A stretch of 64,000 nucleotides of DNA from Thermothielavioides terrestris NRRL 8126 (GCF_000226115.1 NC_016459.1:1907501-1971500), one strand, 5' to 3'. Counted from the first letter of the stretch, positions 1-12,572 are shown. Notes: generated from the letters alone by a model not told the origin. A program made the numbers and translations.

Positions 1-188
1 ATAGGGTAAGATGTAGTTCACCTTATCAACGCATTTTTCTTTATTAGTAAGTCAACCCCTCTGTCCTAATCTAGAAGTCGACTTAAATCTTATAAATCTA
101 CTAACTTAGGAAGTTATATAGGCACATAGTTACGTAATAGGTCTATATATAAGTTATATTATAGTAGTTAGCATACTATACTATTATA
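1..188 (-). repeat. Family-A LTR, partial (3' LTR of outer element A-I)
   Basis: This is the last part of a family-A LTR in reverse orientation. It matches the complete 386-bp family-A LTRs at 46651-47036 and 15205-15590 with many C/T and G/A differences, and ends in ctattata, a mutated form of the family terminus TGCCGTTACA. The rest of the LTR lies left of the window. It is followed directly by the pol 3' end of the same element, so it is the 3' LTR of a minus-strand copy. Confidence 0.85.
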
Positions 189-1440
189 TTACCCTCTTCT
201 TAAAAAAATGTTATACCCTTATAATAGAATATATTATAATCCTCTATTAGCTTTTAGCTTTCTTGTCTTTAGATATATAAAAGGAAGTTGACATTGGTTT
301 ATAAGCTTATTTATTATAAAGACTATTTAATTGAAAGATAGAAAATGTAGTTTTCTACTCTATAGCCTATTAAGCTATACGAAGCATTATATTTAGTCTA
401 GTAGGTATATAAGAGAGCATTATACGACTTTAAATATAGGTTTATATATATATATATAGCGTCGTTGAGATCGAGTTGGATTGCGTTAGCCCTTAGGTAC
501 TAGTAGGTTATTATCTAGGTATTCGTAATCAACGTAGTCTTCTTTATAAGCCTTTAGCTACTATAGTAATTAGCGTAATAGTCTAGCTATATAGGGGAAT
601 ACTTTATAGAACTCCTAGAAGTAGTATAGTATATTCTTAAAATTAGTAGCGTTGTACTACTTAAGGTCTTTGCTTTAACCGATCTATTTAGTATAGTACT
701 AGAGTTTCCCTTTAAATATTTAAGAGATAAAAATCTTTTCGACTTACTATTCTAACTCGCTATCTACTTTAATCAATAGCTTAAGCTAGAGCTTTTAACC
801 TAGTAATAGGTTATCTAATACTTTCTAAAGTCGATCTAAGGTAAATATTAGGTATATTCTCTAAGTTGTAGCTTCAATTTATAGAAATGTCCTTTCTTAG
901 CGATAATTAGAAAAGGCCTAATAATAGGGTAGTTAAGCTTGTTGCTTAGTCGGTTTATCTATTAGTAGCCCTTTATAATATAGACCTTTTAGCTAACTTT
1001 AAACTCCTCTAGCTGTTAATACTTATCTACTTAATGCTTTTAAGCTTCTTAGGCTTTCTATATACTTTCTTTAGCGAATTAGATAGTAGAATTGATTTAA
1101 GAAAATATCTTCTAAGCTTTAATATAATTAAACTTGTCTTTAGCACTATTAAATTCCTAGGTATACTCCTACTAATTGTAGATTATCTAAGAGAATATAC
1201 CTATCTCAACTTTAAATAGGGCAAGGCTAGTAGATAAATAGAGTAAAATAGCTAAAGTAAAATCTATTATAAGAAGTAATTTTAATCAATTGTCTTAGAA
1301 ATGGTTAACGAATAGGTATAGACATTAGTTAAGATATTAGTTTATAATTTTAGTCTATCTATCTATCTAAGAGTGCTTTAAAGAAGAGAGGTGTAGATTA
1401 ATTTCAAAGATCTTATAGAACTTATCCTAGAATACTAAGA
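189..1440 (-). pseudogene. Gypsy A-I pol, integrase C-terminal part and chromodomain (degenerate)
   Basis: This is the 3' end of the pol gene of the outer family-A element, colinear with 47037-48285 of copy A-IV and with the reverse complement of about 20880-22134 in copy A-II. By that alignment it covers integrase downstream of the catalytic aspartates, with the chromodomain-like region near 590-735. Stops are frequent and arise as TAG or TAA at expected Gln codons, as RIP produces. The plus-strand open stretch at 1034-1219 is antisense to integrase and is not a gene. The LINE at 1441 interrupts this copy; it resumes at 15068 and again at 34992. Confidence 0.8.
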
Positions 1441-1461
1441 TTATTATTATTATTATTATTA

Positions 1462-4204
1462 ATCTTATATCGAAGAGGCACTTAGTGCCTCGCTACTAAG
1501 GGTAAGTAGTCCCTCTACCTCTATATACACTACTTATATATAGCGCCTACGCTACGTTCTCGCTACGTAGGGCGGGCCTCCCTAGTTCCTTCTCTCTAAC
1601 TCGCTGGAACTCACCTTTCTAGCCTGGTAGCGACGGAGATATAGCAGCCTGTATAGCCTATTGCACGCTACTTATGTAGGTGATACATTCTTAGCGCGAG
1701 TGCTATAGCCGCTAGGCGTATTATGTGCTTAAGGGGAGTAGCTAGAGGCCGACCTTTCTACGCCTCTTCCTCTTCCTTTTGCGCCTCTTATCTACGCCTT
1801 GGCTCTTGTAGCTAGCTGCTAAAAGCTCCTTTGCTACGTCGTCCTAGCTACTGTGCTTCTGCTGTGTACCTGTAGAGCTTTTCGCTAATCCTCTATATCC
1901 TACTTCGCCTTCTATGTTTAGCTTAAGCGTTAGCTAGTATTCCTATAGGCGCTTAGTATATATTAGCTATCCTATAAGCCTCTAGGCGCCTCTCCTACTC
2001 CTAAGTAGTGTGAGTAGCGTATATTGATTTTGAATATAAGGCCTTCCTATAGTAACTGTAGGGTCCTTATAGTATATTGTAAAGTAGGCGATAGTCTTAA
2101 GTGCCTCGCTATAGCGATAAAGTAGCATAGGTGTATCTAGTACCCCTTTTTAAAATAGGAATTGCCTAAGGCCAATAGCCTTAGTTCGCGCCTATATAAA
2201 GAGGGAGCTTTGCACCTTGCTAAGATCTTTATATACCTATAGCATTTAGGTAGGGGGTTCTAAAGTGTATAGGTCTACTATTTCTCTATAGTACGCCCTT
2301 TCTAGCCTCCTAGCGTCTATATAGCGTATCTATAGCTCTCTATACACCTTCTATTCCTCTACTATAGCTACGTCTATATTGGTATAGAGCTATAGCTCTT
2401 AAGGCCTCTAATCGCTATTCTCGTCGCTCTCGTTCTACGCCTCTGCTACTGTCGCTAGGCGGTATATAAGGAGCTAGCCCTTGGCCTACATTTGCCTTTA
2501 TTTTGTAGGGGACTCCCCTATAGCTAGCCCTGCTACTAGGGCGTAGCGTTTATAGCGCTACTTCTTTAACTTTGATATTATCTTTGTATAGATATTGCTT
2601 AGAAGCTATGTAAGTCTAGTTTTCTAAAGCCTCTATTTGGTATATACTGCTTAGCGGTTAAGGTATAGGTTGATAAAGGGCACCTAGGTCTTACTTTCTA
2701 AGTTGTAGACTAGTGTAGCCTTATATACGTTAGCAACTACTTAGAGGCAGCTCGTCTATATTGTACTAAAGCTATGTGTAATCCTATAGAGGGTCCCTCC
2801 GGTTAGCGTTAGTGTATACTATACTACTACCCTATACGATAGGACGCTCCTAATGACCTTTATATAGATCTCCTAAGCTTATATAATATATATCCTATAT
2901 ATCTTCGCTATAAGTTTTATAAAGGTAAACTTCTATATAGCTATCTTAGCTTTAACCGCCTTTTTATACGTTTGAAACAAGAGCTTATAGTCTAACTATA
3001 CGCCTAGGAACCTTGCTAACTCTATAGGTATAAGTCCTAGCTAACCTTCGCTAAGGATTTTGACGACCTCTATATATAGCCGCTACGCCTTTATAAAGTA
3101 GATAAGCTCGCTCTTCGCTAATTCGAACTATATCCTTTGTTCTATAGCCTATTTCTCGTACTCGGTAAACCCTTTCTCTAATATATAGTAGTACACTAGT
3201 ATATCCTATCCGAATGTAAGAAGGTTAGCGTTATCTATATACTCGACTATTAAGAGCCTAATGTACACCTCGAGGGCGTAGAACAGAAGGGTAATAAAGA
3301 GGATAAATAGCGTTAACGACAGTGGCGAATCCTATAGCGTACCCTACTATAGGGTCGTTGGCTTAGCTATAATCTCGTCGAACTATAAGTGCATTGTACG
3401 ATCCTCGAAGTAGCTCTTTAGGAGTATAACCAACCTTCTTTCGAAGCCTATCTCTTAGAGCGTATATAGTAGCTAGACCTAGTCGACCTAGTTGAAGGCG
3501 CCTTTTAGATCTAGTTGTAGTAGCGAGGCGTAGACGCTATACGCCTACGCTGTCTTTACTATATTGGTTATCACTTAGATCGCCACCTTAGTAGACCTAT
3601 ACTACTAGAAGCTTATCTATATCTTTGGAAGTAGCTTATACGCCTTAGCTATATATATTACCTAGTCTACGATAGCTGTCTTAATAATCTTATCTACTAC
3701 GCTAAGCAACGATATTAGGCAACACGCCCCTACTTCCTTTAGCTGCTCTAGAGACTTCCCCAACTTTCTAAAGACTACTACCTATATAGTATAGAATCTA
3801 TATAGGAAGTGCTCTAGCTGGAAGTAGACGCGTATAATCGCTACAAGCACCTCTAATAGCTTGCCCTCTTTGTCGTAAGCCTTAAGGAACTTATTAATAA
3901 AGAGGTCTTCGCTAGGCGCCTTGTTTAATCCTATATAGCTTACAATTTTAGTAATTTTAGTACTACTAATCTCCTAGTCAATAGGCGTAGTATTGTAGAA
4001 AGACTCTTTAGGCTAATCTCGGTCGAGTATACTATTGTACTACGCCTATAGGGTAGAGAAGAAGCGCTCTACTAACGCCTCCGCTTTCTAGGCGTATATT
4101 ATAGTGCTCTAGGGCTCGCTAGGTCCTAGCTAGAGCGCTAGTAGCGTTAGTAGCTTAGAGCGTTAGTGGCTACGAAGCTACACCCACCTTTCGATATCCT
4201 ATAT
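1462..4204 (-). pseudogene. LINE ORF2: reverse transcriptase and C-terminal region (degenerate)
   Basis: Minus-strand translation gives the reverse transcriptase of a LINE. The catalytic box reads Glu-Tyr-Ile-Asp-Asn-Ala-Asn-Leu-Leu-Thr-Phe-Gly near 3208-3245. The second aspartate of the usual Y-x-D-D has become Asn, a G-to-A change in a TpG/CpA context. Downstream is a long, Arg- and Gln-rich C-terminal part ending near the TAA tail; I do not see a clear RNase H. The reading frame is broken by many TAG and TAA codons. It is continuous with 4697-5272 and then with the endonuclease at 12827-13420 once the nested D LTR and gypsy C are removed. Confidence 0.75.
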
Positions 4205-4692
4205 TAAAATAGTGCAAAACCTCTACACTAACCTACCCCACCACACCCCGGACCAGGCACGCGAGATAGCTCCTAGAGGAATGCAGTGCTCCTCTAGACG
4301 GATGAAGATAGTGCATATCGAGTAGTAGGAAGGATGTCTCCTAAGAGGAAGACACATGGCTCAGGTACGTCTAGTAGGATACAGTAGAAAAGACAGAAGA
4401 CAACGAGAATACGGTTAGAGCTCAACAGCTCGAATGCCTATCGTCTAGACAAAGGTAGGACAACAAAAGGAGAGGCTCAACAGCCTTCCTAGAAGAAGGA
4501 GAACCATTAACGTAGTGTCAACGAACGTATATTGACAACTGCTTGATGTCTTGCTTAATGACGAAGAAGATAGGCTTAGTCCACTTAAATACATATGATC
4601 AGAGGGTCAGACCCCCTAGCAACGAATGCAATGCACTGAAACGAATAGAAAAACTGGGTCCCTATGTCTAGGTAATCTATCACCCTAATTCA
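4205..4692 (-). repeat. Family-D solo LTR (copy D1)
   Basis: A 488-bp repeat starts taaaatagtgc and ends caccctaattca. The ends form an imperfect short inverted repeat of TG..CA type (compare TGAAATAGTGC in the third copy). It is flanked by a 4-bp duplication ATAT (4201-4204 and 4693-4696) and interrupts LINE ORF2. Other copies are at 22381-22867 (opposite strand) and 46174-46650 plus 53974-53985. On the minus strand a TATTTAAG box lies in the first third, so I assign that strand. This copy keeps many CpA and TpG dinucleotides and is much less mutated than its surroundings, so it probably arrived late. Confidence 0.8.
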
Positions 4693-5272
4693 ATATTAGC
4701 TTTTGCTCCTTCGACGCTCTAGCGAGCGAGTAGCGCTAGTATAGCGTCTACGACCAACGAGTATAGCGCTCGAAACGCTATACTGCTTTGTAGTAATACG
4801 TTTAGGAGCTTGCTATACGGCTTGACCGCTAGGCGCGTTTGGCCCTCCTCGCTTTTCATATTGCTTCGTCGACTTTAAGGTTCTACTACAGCGTATAGGA
4901 CCTTCGGTTGAGCTTATAGCGTGGCGCTACTACGTCTATAATGCTAGTTAGCTCGTATATAAGGGTATCTACTATATCTTTAAGCTCTTCAACTATATTG
5001 ATCTCCCTTAGTAGAGTTAGGAACTAGGCTTTAGCTTCGTATCTTTTATAGTCTAGTAGCGCCTAGCTATAGCCTTATAGTATAGCGGCCCTACTACTAT
5101 TCCCCTTTAGCAGCACTTTAGCTACCTAAGGTATATAGTCTAAGCCTACTAAGTTAAGAGGCTTTAGCTACTAAGTACTACTACCTTACGTTGCCTAGAT
5201 ATAGTCGATTATACTATCTCTATTGCTTTGTCGTACTTAGGTAGATATACTATATAGTATATAGAGCTCGAG
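4693..5272 (-). pseudogene. LINE ORF2: region between endonuclease and reverse transcriptase (degenerate)
   Basis: This LINE sequence lies between the D1 LTR and gypsy C. It continues ORF2 on the minus strand and joins the endonuclease fragment that resumes at 12827 across the TCGAG duplication of gypsy C (5268-5272). I recognise no catalytic motif here. Position in the element places it in the endonuclease C-terminus and the linker to the reverse transcriptase. Confidence 0.6.
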
Positions 5273-5521
5273 TGTAACGTGCTAGCCTTATAGCATCTGC
5301 AGATAAGCGTACAATGTTTTATTCAACTACTTTAAGGAAGGAAAAAGGAGAAGTATAGGCTACGGTCCCTACGCGTAGAGTTTTTTAGGGGCTTGCGAAG
5401 TAGGTTCGGACCAACGTTATTCTAGGTACAAGGCGAGCCTACTATAGGTCCGTCCTAGGGCCGCTATAGATCCTAGGCGTAGCCCTATATACCTAGCCTA
5501 GGTATAGCCTAGTCTATAATA
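5273..5521 (-). repeat. Family-C 3' LTR
   Basis: 249 bp, beginning tgtaacgtgc and ending tctataata on the plus strand. It pairs with 12573-12821; the two differ mainly by transitions. It is the 3' LTR because the coding genes run on the minus strand. It keeps more CpA/TpG than the right-hand LTR. Confidence 0.9.
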
Positions 5522-5535
5522 TACCCCCCCTGCCT
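5522..5535 (-). promoter_or_regulatory. Polypurine tract of element C
   Basis: On the minus strand the sequence next to the 3' LTR reads GGCAGGGGGGGTA, a purine run in the place where plus-strand DNA priming occurs in LTR retrotransposons. It supports the minus-strand orientation of element C. Confidence 0.7.
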
Positions 5536-5802
5536 CGTTAGGCGGTTGAATTAGAGTATATATAACGCTATATCGAGTGCGGTTTAGGTCTAGTATAGTG
5601 CTAGTTGTAATAGACGCTAGCACCTACTACTCGGTTGTACAGTGCTTGCTTCGTTATTGGGGTAGCCTAGTGTAGTTGCCTACTAAGGCTTTGCCGCTCA
5701 TGGTCGTCCTATTGCCTAGGCCTAAGTTATTTGTTTATATCGCTTTGGCAAGTCGCTAATTAGCCCTTCCCTACTTCGCGTATTCGTATATTGCAACTGC
5801 GT

Positions 5803-7524
5803 TGTATTGGGCGTACCTACTAATTATATATAACCTAGCCCCCTCTCGTGCTATTAAAACCCCCTCCTCCTCTACGAACCTTGTGCCCTACGTTTTCTTC
5901 TCGCTTCTACTGTGTGCCTCTATCCCTCCTTTATATTCCTATCCTCTATCCTCTCTATATATTGGCCCTTCCTACCTCGTCTCTATCTTATATCCGTTTT
6001 TTAACCTTCTTATATACGGCAATGCCTATATTGCCTACGCTATTTTCGTTGTACATTCGTTCTACGCCTTATTGGCAATATTCGTCGTTTTTTCGTATAA
6101 CCGTTCTATATCTACGACGCTACTACCTTAACTTTGACGTAAACCCAATAAGAACCTGCTATATACTCGGTTTGTTCTTACAACTCTTTCTCCTTATATA
6201 TATTTAGCTTTCTACCATTTCTTTTATATATATATCCTATATATATCTCGTCTATTTACTTTAACCTCTATAGTAGCTTTCTATCCTCTTTACAATAGCG
6301 ATATATTCTTGAAACTTACTTACTTTGTTCTTGTCTATACCCTCTAGAATATTGGCTATAGTCGCTTCTTTCGGTAGTGATAGAGAGGGACGCCGTCCTA
6401 GAGGAGACGACAACTAGGACTATAATGTACGTTATCCCTTGTTAGGCTCGCTTTAGCCCTAGGCTAGAAGCTAACAATGTCCTAGATAGAACTATAACAA
6501 TTGTAACAACTCCTTTTACTATACTATTAGCAGCTATATTGTCGAAGGCGACTTAGACGACGAGGATAACGTCCTTTCTAAAGAGGAAGAGGACATCTAC
6601 CTAAACTATATTGAACGGCTTATATATAGTAACTTTGTTAAATACGTCTAAAGACGTAGAGAGAGTTATATAGAGTGTACTAAGTTATATACTAAGTGCT
6701 ACTAGGATTTAGTACTCTAGGTGACCAACCCTTCCTTATATACTAGCTTAAAACGCTTAATTAAATTCTATATCGACAATAAAGCCGTTGTAGAGCCTAT
6801 TTATAAGAAAACTGAAACCGAGCTAGCCTATTATACTATCTTAAAGGTACTATTTATCGCCTTTATATATAGCTTCTATAGTACGATTGGTATAGCCCTT
6901 GTATACTGATCCTCGGTATACTCCGCCTTCGCTTCCGATACGCCCCTAGTCACCTCCTCTAAGCCTTCGACCCTAAGCTAGCAAAGAGCCCTAGTTCTAT
7001 ACTAGGCTCCTTAGGACAATCTCGCTATATAGTACTATAGTTGCTTTATTAAGTATATAGCGCAATATCTTAATTCCTCCTAATAGGAGAATCGGCGTAT
7101 TGTAAAGGTTGTCTATACTATAGTATAGTCTTAAGCAACTGTCTTTGAGACGAATTCGTACTTCGTAGAGTATATTATTATACTTACCTTCCCCTTGCTC
7201 GTCTATACCCCTTAGGGGTCCCGCCTCTACTACTTACCCTATATACGTACGTCCCTCTACAACCTATACTATAGACGACGTCTGTCCTCCCCTATAGAGG
7301 ACGTCTTATATATCTGTCAAACGCGTATATCGCCCTCGCCTCGCACCCCTTGTATACCTATTCCACCTCTATACGTACCTACCCTGCCTATATACCCGTT
7401 TAAGGATAAGGAGGAGGACCTACTAGATATAGGACCTATTATAGAGCCGGAGTAGGTAGCGCCGCTTATACGTCTTATTGTCTTTTCGTATATAGCTATG
7501 TTCTATTTAGTTTTAGGAGGATAA
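5803..7524 (+). pseudogene. Unknown antisense reading frame carried in element C
   Basis: In frame 1 a long reading frame of about 570 codons runs opposite to gag-pol and ends at TAA 7522-7524. It is interrupted almost only by TAG/TAA at likely Gln positions, plus two TGA (near 6313 and at 6907-6909) that could be Trp codons changed by RIP. The stretch 5848-6207 has no stop for 119 codons. The first third is rich in hydrophobic, Ser and Tyr residues and sits in pyrimidine-rich DNA. A middle part is acidic (GDLDDEDNVLSKEEEDIY). A Pro-rich segment precedes a hydrophobic C-terminus. I do not recognise a family. It is convergent with pol and lies between the chromodomain and the 3' LTR. It could be a captured gene, an antisense retroelement ORF or chance openness; the start is uncertain. 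Confidence 0.45.
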
Positions 7525-7689
7525 TTGGACTTAGGTGTATTGTAGTTTCCCTATATCTAGGTAGTTGTATTTGTTTAAATTGTTAGTCTTTATAAGGTAG
7601 TTTATATACGAATATAACGTTTCCCCTTCCTCCTTTAGTTCGACATTGGCCTATCGTTATACTATGCGTTTCTCTATTTCTATTTGAAC

Positions 7690-10600
7690 TCGTTAAATAT
7701 AGTAGTATCTAAGAAGTTCTCTAAAGGCTTCTACGTCGGTTTATTGTAATCTACCTACTTGACGTATATATCGCAATTGTTCCCTTTCCCCTTTATGTTC
7801 TAAGCTTTAAGGATCGCCTCTACCCTATACTTTTACTAGGGAATACCCTCCTCCGATATAACCTATATAAGGTCTAGTCGCTTATCTATAACTTTCTACA
7901 AAGGGAGTAGGTTAAAGGCTATTTGCTCGACTAGGTCAATATAGAAGGTTGGGTATAGGCCATTTAGTATATTAAGTATTACTATTAGGGGGGTAGGTAC
8001 TACGACTACCTTATATTTAGCATTTAGCTAGTTGAGCTTCTTATTAAGGTAGTTCGTCTTTATATTATATAGGGAGAGCTATACCTTGTCCTTAACCTAG
8101 AACCATTTAACTAGGCGATAGGAGCGGTTTATATTTGCCTATTGCCGCTACTATATATATGCAATAGCTGCTTAGGTCTACTCTATTCCTTCCTTTAGAT
8201 AGCGGAGGAACTTGGTAGTACAGCCTTCTAGGGAGGCTATAGGCGCTATTAGGATCGTAATAAGTTGTATAAGACTTATATCGAACCTATAGAGGAGGTA
8301 GTTCGAGCTTACTCTAGTTATAGACAAGTCCCTATTATTAAGTATAAACTAGTAGGCTAGGAGATATTTAGGCTAGTCGTACTATATAAAGGAAACGAAG
8401 ATCTAGAGGATTATCTATACCTCTTAATTGACCTACTCTGTCCCTCTATCTATCTAGGGATAGTAAAACGTCGATAGGAGCTACTTTACCTCTACCGCTT
8501 TATATAGTATAGTCTAGAACCTATTTAGCTAGTCCGACCTATAGTCGGTTATAATTTAAGTTAGGAACCTATAGAAGCGCTATTATATATTATAGAACTA
8601 AAGGGTATACTCTTTCGCTTTTATTAAGTATATCGCTTTGAGCTATATATATTTAGAGAGGTAGTCGATAATCACTATAAGGTAGCTAGGCGCCCCCTTA
8701 TCCTTTGTAGGGAGGTTGGTTATAAAGTTAATAGAGATCTGCTTCTAGAAGCGATTAGAGATAGGCAAAGGTTGTAAAAGCTTTTAATATAGCTATTAAA
8801 AGATCTTGCTCTAGCGGTACTAATTATAGTTCTTAACGAACCGCTTTATATTAGATAATATAAAGTCCTAGTAGTAATCTCTCTAGAGTATTTTAAATAG
8901 CCTATTATACTTTAGGTATTCTAATATAGCTAAGTTATAGATCTATTGGATAATTATAGTAGTTAGAGGCTCCTATATAAGGAGCTAGAGACGGCTATAG
9001 AACTAGAGTGTACTTTATATATTGAAAGAGTAGTCTATAATCTAGGTCTATATTATATTCGTATCCTTTAGAAACTTCTAGGCTCTATTGTAAATGGCTT
9101 AGAGCTAGTAAGCGTAGTGCTCATCTCTAATAACACTCTTATCCTATAGGGCAATAAGCTGCTTATCCTTGAAGAGCGTCTTTCCTATAGGTAACCTAGC
9201 CTCCTCCTATACACTAGTCTAATATACTTTGATTAGAGGGAGCAGTTAAACGATATATTAACTATCTTTAGGCTTATCCTATTTACGCTAAGAGAGTGTA
9301 TTAGAGCGTAAAGCCTAAGATCTTAGCTAGTACTTTAGCTCGAAGTTAAATAGGGAGAGCATCTCTACCTATTAGGCCTATTGTTCATTGATTAGATATA
9401 GCTAGGTAAAGTACTTAAGGTTCTTATAGTCGGTTAAGATAGTAAAGGGGGCTACTACGCTCTAGAGCTCTATCGACTAGGCCTTGAGGCAAGAGATAAT
9501 AGCTAGTAGCTCTTTGTTATAGATAGTATAGTTGTATTTAGTAGGGCTTAGCTTTGTAGAGTAGTAGGCTATAGGGTAGAGAACCTTGTACTCTCTTTAC
9601 TAAAACAAGTATCTACTAAGCGCTATACTAGAATAGTCTATTTCTATAACTATCTCCCTCTTAGGGTCCTACTAGACGAGGATCGGCTCTAATATAAATA
9701 TAGCTTTAAGCGTATTGAAGGCTTCCTATTCCTCTTTGCCCTAGCGGAATAGGATATTTTATAGGTAAGGCGTATTAGTAGAGCTACCTTTTTAGAAAAG
9801 TTGGGGATAAAGTCGCGATAGAAATTAACGAATTCTAAGAAGCTCTATACTCCTTAGACCTTATAGGGCGCCTCCTACTTATAGATAGCCTTGATCTTCT
9901 TAGGGTTAGGGCGAATATAGACCTCTACCTCTATAATATACCTTAGATACTTAACTTCCTTTATTACAAATATATATTTCTTAAAGTCTAGGTTGAAGCT
10001 TATATCCCTTAGTCTTTAGAGGACCTCGTATACCTTCCTTATATAGTCCTTTTAGCTCTTGCTCGAGTATACTAAGACGTCGTTAAAATATATCGTTATA
10101 TAGTCTCCTAGCGTTAGACTAAGGGTATTATTGATATATCTCTAGAACATTGTAGGAGTACCTACGAGCCTAAAGGGGTAGACTAACTACTTAAATAGTC
10201 TGAACCTTATATAAAACGCTATAAGGTGCTTATCCTCCTTAGCTATCTAGATATAGTAGAATATAGCCCTAATGTCTAGCTTTATAAGCTATTTAGCCCT
10301 AGCTAGGGACCAAAGAGTCTCCTTAATTAGAGGGAGTAGATACTAGCCCTATTTAGTAATTTTGTTTAGAGTTCGATAGTCTATATAGAACCTCTATTCT
10401 CCTCTTAGCTTCTTTATAAGAAGGATTAGGGCGGCTACTAATAAAGAGCTCATCTAGATCTATCCCTTATCTAATAGGTCTACGACCTACTTCTAAATCT
10501 CTAGGAGGTAGTCCTTTGGTATATTGTATAAGGGTCCCTATAGGAGCTTAGGAGGTTTTTTGTCTAGGCCCGTTTTAAGACGAATATAATGGTTGGCCTC

Positions 10601-11399
10601 CCTTTGATAAAGGGGTAGGCCGTTCACCTTCTCCTTGTCGAAGAAATTAGCGAAGTTATATAGCTCCTCTAGCAAAGCGACCTTTAGGTCTAGGTCGGTA
10701 TCGGACTAGGAGATAGCCGCTCCTAGTATAGTAGTTATCTCGTAGATACTAGTAACGAGGAACGTATCTTATACCCCTTTAGACTTCTTCCTTTATACTT
10801 TATAGGCTATGCTCGTAAATACTATGCCTATAACTAGGGTAGTATTAGTTTCCTTCCGCTATAAGAAGCACTTATATACTTATAGGCCACTTTGCGAATT
10901 AACGGTAAAGACCCTATTGGCTAAGTCTAGTACAATCCTATAGTAGTTTATCTAGGGGAGCCCCAATATAACGTTATAGGCTAGCCTTAGGACTATATAG
11001 AATATAGTAGTATTGATCTACCTATCGATGTCCATTGTAATATAGGCGATATATATAATTTTCTTTATAATTTATACCCCTTTAACTACTATACCTAGGG
11101 TATAGGGGGTTAGTAGACTTACTTACTTAATCTCTAACCTCTAATAAGCTCTTTCGCTAATAGCTCTATAGCTCTAGTACCTATTATCTACTTATATATT
11201 TATAAAACTAAAGGAGTTTAAGAAAATAGGGATAAGAAAAGGGGGTTTATTTATTCTCTCTCTAATCTCTATAAACTTGTTCTATAAGTGGCTAGGTCCT
11301 TTCAGCCCCTATATAAGACTTTGTATAGGGGCTACCCTTTTCCCTCTTCCTTCTTAGAGGGGGAGTCCTCTTCTATCTATTCCTTAGCCTCTAACTTGT
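7690..11399 (-). pseudogene. Element C pol: protease, reverse transcriptase, RNase H, integrase, chromodomain (degenerate)
   Basis: Right to left on the minus strand: protease near 10900-11210 (VDNRYQSYRAISERAY, with the Asp-Ser-Gly core altered); reverse transcriptase with FYIDYRTLNK near 10370-10400 and the catalytic box YFNDVLVYSS near 10075-10100, where the first Asp of the pair is Asn; RNase H about 9400-9900. Integrase follows with its first Asp segment (NFITNLP, about 8715-8740), ITDYRSD near 8535-8555 and the Glu region (DRGTEQVNQEVQ) near 8410-8455. A chromodomain at about 7700-7870 keeps the pattern YVKQVDY...KPLENFL, equivalent to YLVKW.GY...WEP..NL. RIP stops make it non-functional. 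Confidence 0.82.
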
Positions 11400-12559
11400 T
11401 AATATCGACCTAAGGAGCTAGTCTCTTAGCTAGGGCGAAGGGATAGGTAGCTACAAAGTGGCCCTAGCGCCTACAATGGATATAGGCTCTAGCCTATTAG
11501 CGCGCTATATATACTTCGTTGTTTATCTACTTCGCCTATAGTATATTCGCACCTTATTTTCCTCTATTCCGTTGCTGCTTCTTTCTATAACCTCTATTAG
11601 CTCCCCTCTAGGCTAAGGCAGTATAGGTTATATTGATCTTAGTTATCGATATATCTCTATCTATATCCTTCTTCGTATTTACATTAGACCTAGGTCGCTT
11701 CCCCTAAGACTACTAGTGTTGTTTCTCTAGGCAAAGGGCCTCTAGGTCGGTAGTGATTTTATAGTACTTTGCAATAGCTATAGCGTAGTCGTTCTATAGG
11801 ACCCCCCGTCCTATTGCGATATACTTCAACTTTAGAGAGAGGTATCGTTATAGTTTAATAAGTTGTACTTTGTTACTTTAATTGAGTTCTCTAGCTTTTA
11901 ATAGCTTCGCCTTAAAGCGAATAATAAAGGAGGAGAATAGCTTATTATCTCCTTAGTAGAGTATATCTAACTCTGTTAAGGCTATAACCTACTTATAGGG
12001 GTCTATATAGATTGTTGCGAGGTACTTGAGAAACGCTCTTAGATCGTAGTTGTAGCTAGGTCCTCTCGACTTATAGAAGGCTACAACCTTGGCCTAAACC
12101 CCCTAGCTAAGGTTCCTTTAAATGAATACCTATTAGTCGTAGGGGCCCCTAATAAAGTCCTAGTCCACTATTAGGACATATACCATTATAGCCTTCTAGG
12201 TAGCGAAGAGCTCCTTTTTATCGTTGAAGGGTTGTCCTATAGGGAGGCGCTTCTACTATGTTTAGGGAGCTACTAGAGCTATAGCGTTAGTCGTTGGAGC
12301 TAGGGCGTTAGCTACTGTAGAGGCGTTTATAGCCTAAGCTATAGCAATCTAGGCTATATAAAGTTCCTTAATAGTTACGTTCTAATGTACAATCGTCTCT
12401 TATAAAAGTTAGAAGTGTTTATAGACCTAATCTAGGTCTAGGACCTATAGGACGCTTATATTGTTTATAGCAGCGTCTAGTCTATTCGGTACTAGCGTTA
12501 GAACGCTCGGTATACTACTCTCGTCTACGTCTAGAAGCAATAGCTACTCTATCTATAAG
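11400..12559 (-). pseudogene. Element C gag with zinc knuckle (degenerate)
   Basis: This minus-strand region lies between the 5' LTR and protease. Near its end (11440-11485) the translation IHCRRQGHFVATYP matches the C-x2-C-x4-H-x4-C knuckle of gypsy nucleocapsids, with cysteines replaced in RIP-compatible ways. The upstream part is degenerate and rich in Ala, Leu and Arg. Gag would form the virus-like particle. The exact start cannot be fixed because ATG is easily lost to ATA in this sequence. Confidence 0.65.
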
Positions 12560-12572
12560 AAGGTAGTTGAAC
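12560..12572 (-). promoter_or_regulatory. Self-priming primer-binding site of element C
   Basis: One base inside the 5' LTR the plus strand reads AAGGTAGTTGAA (12560-12571). Its exact reverse complement TTCAACTACCTT is at 12622-12633 inside the same LTR. On the sense strand the LTR copy lies roughly 25 nt after a TATA-like stretch (12653-12658), so it could be the 5' end of the RNA. This is the arrangement known for Tf1, where the RNA 5' end folds back and primes minus-strand DNA. Function is inferred from the pairing only. Confidence 0.65.

Noticed and set aside
1034..1219. Open frame of 61 codons, plus strand
   Set aside because: Antisense to family-A integrase; an equivalent antisense opening occurs at 47854-48057 in A-IV.
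5273..5521. Starship-type giant element boundaries
   Set aside because: No DUF3435 tyrosine-recombinase-like gene is seen near any element edge; the direct repeats here are LTRs with 5-bp duplications.
5802..6131. Open frame of 109 codons in frame 3, plus strand
   Set aside because: Overlaps the frame-1 opening 5848-6207, which is continuous with the downstream unknown frame; both may reflect pyrimidine-rich DNA.
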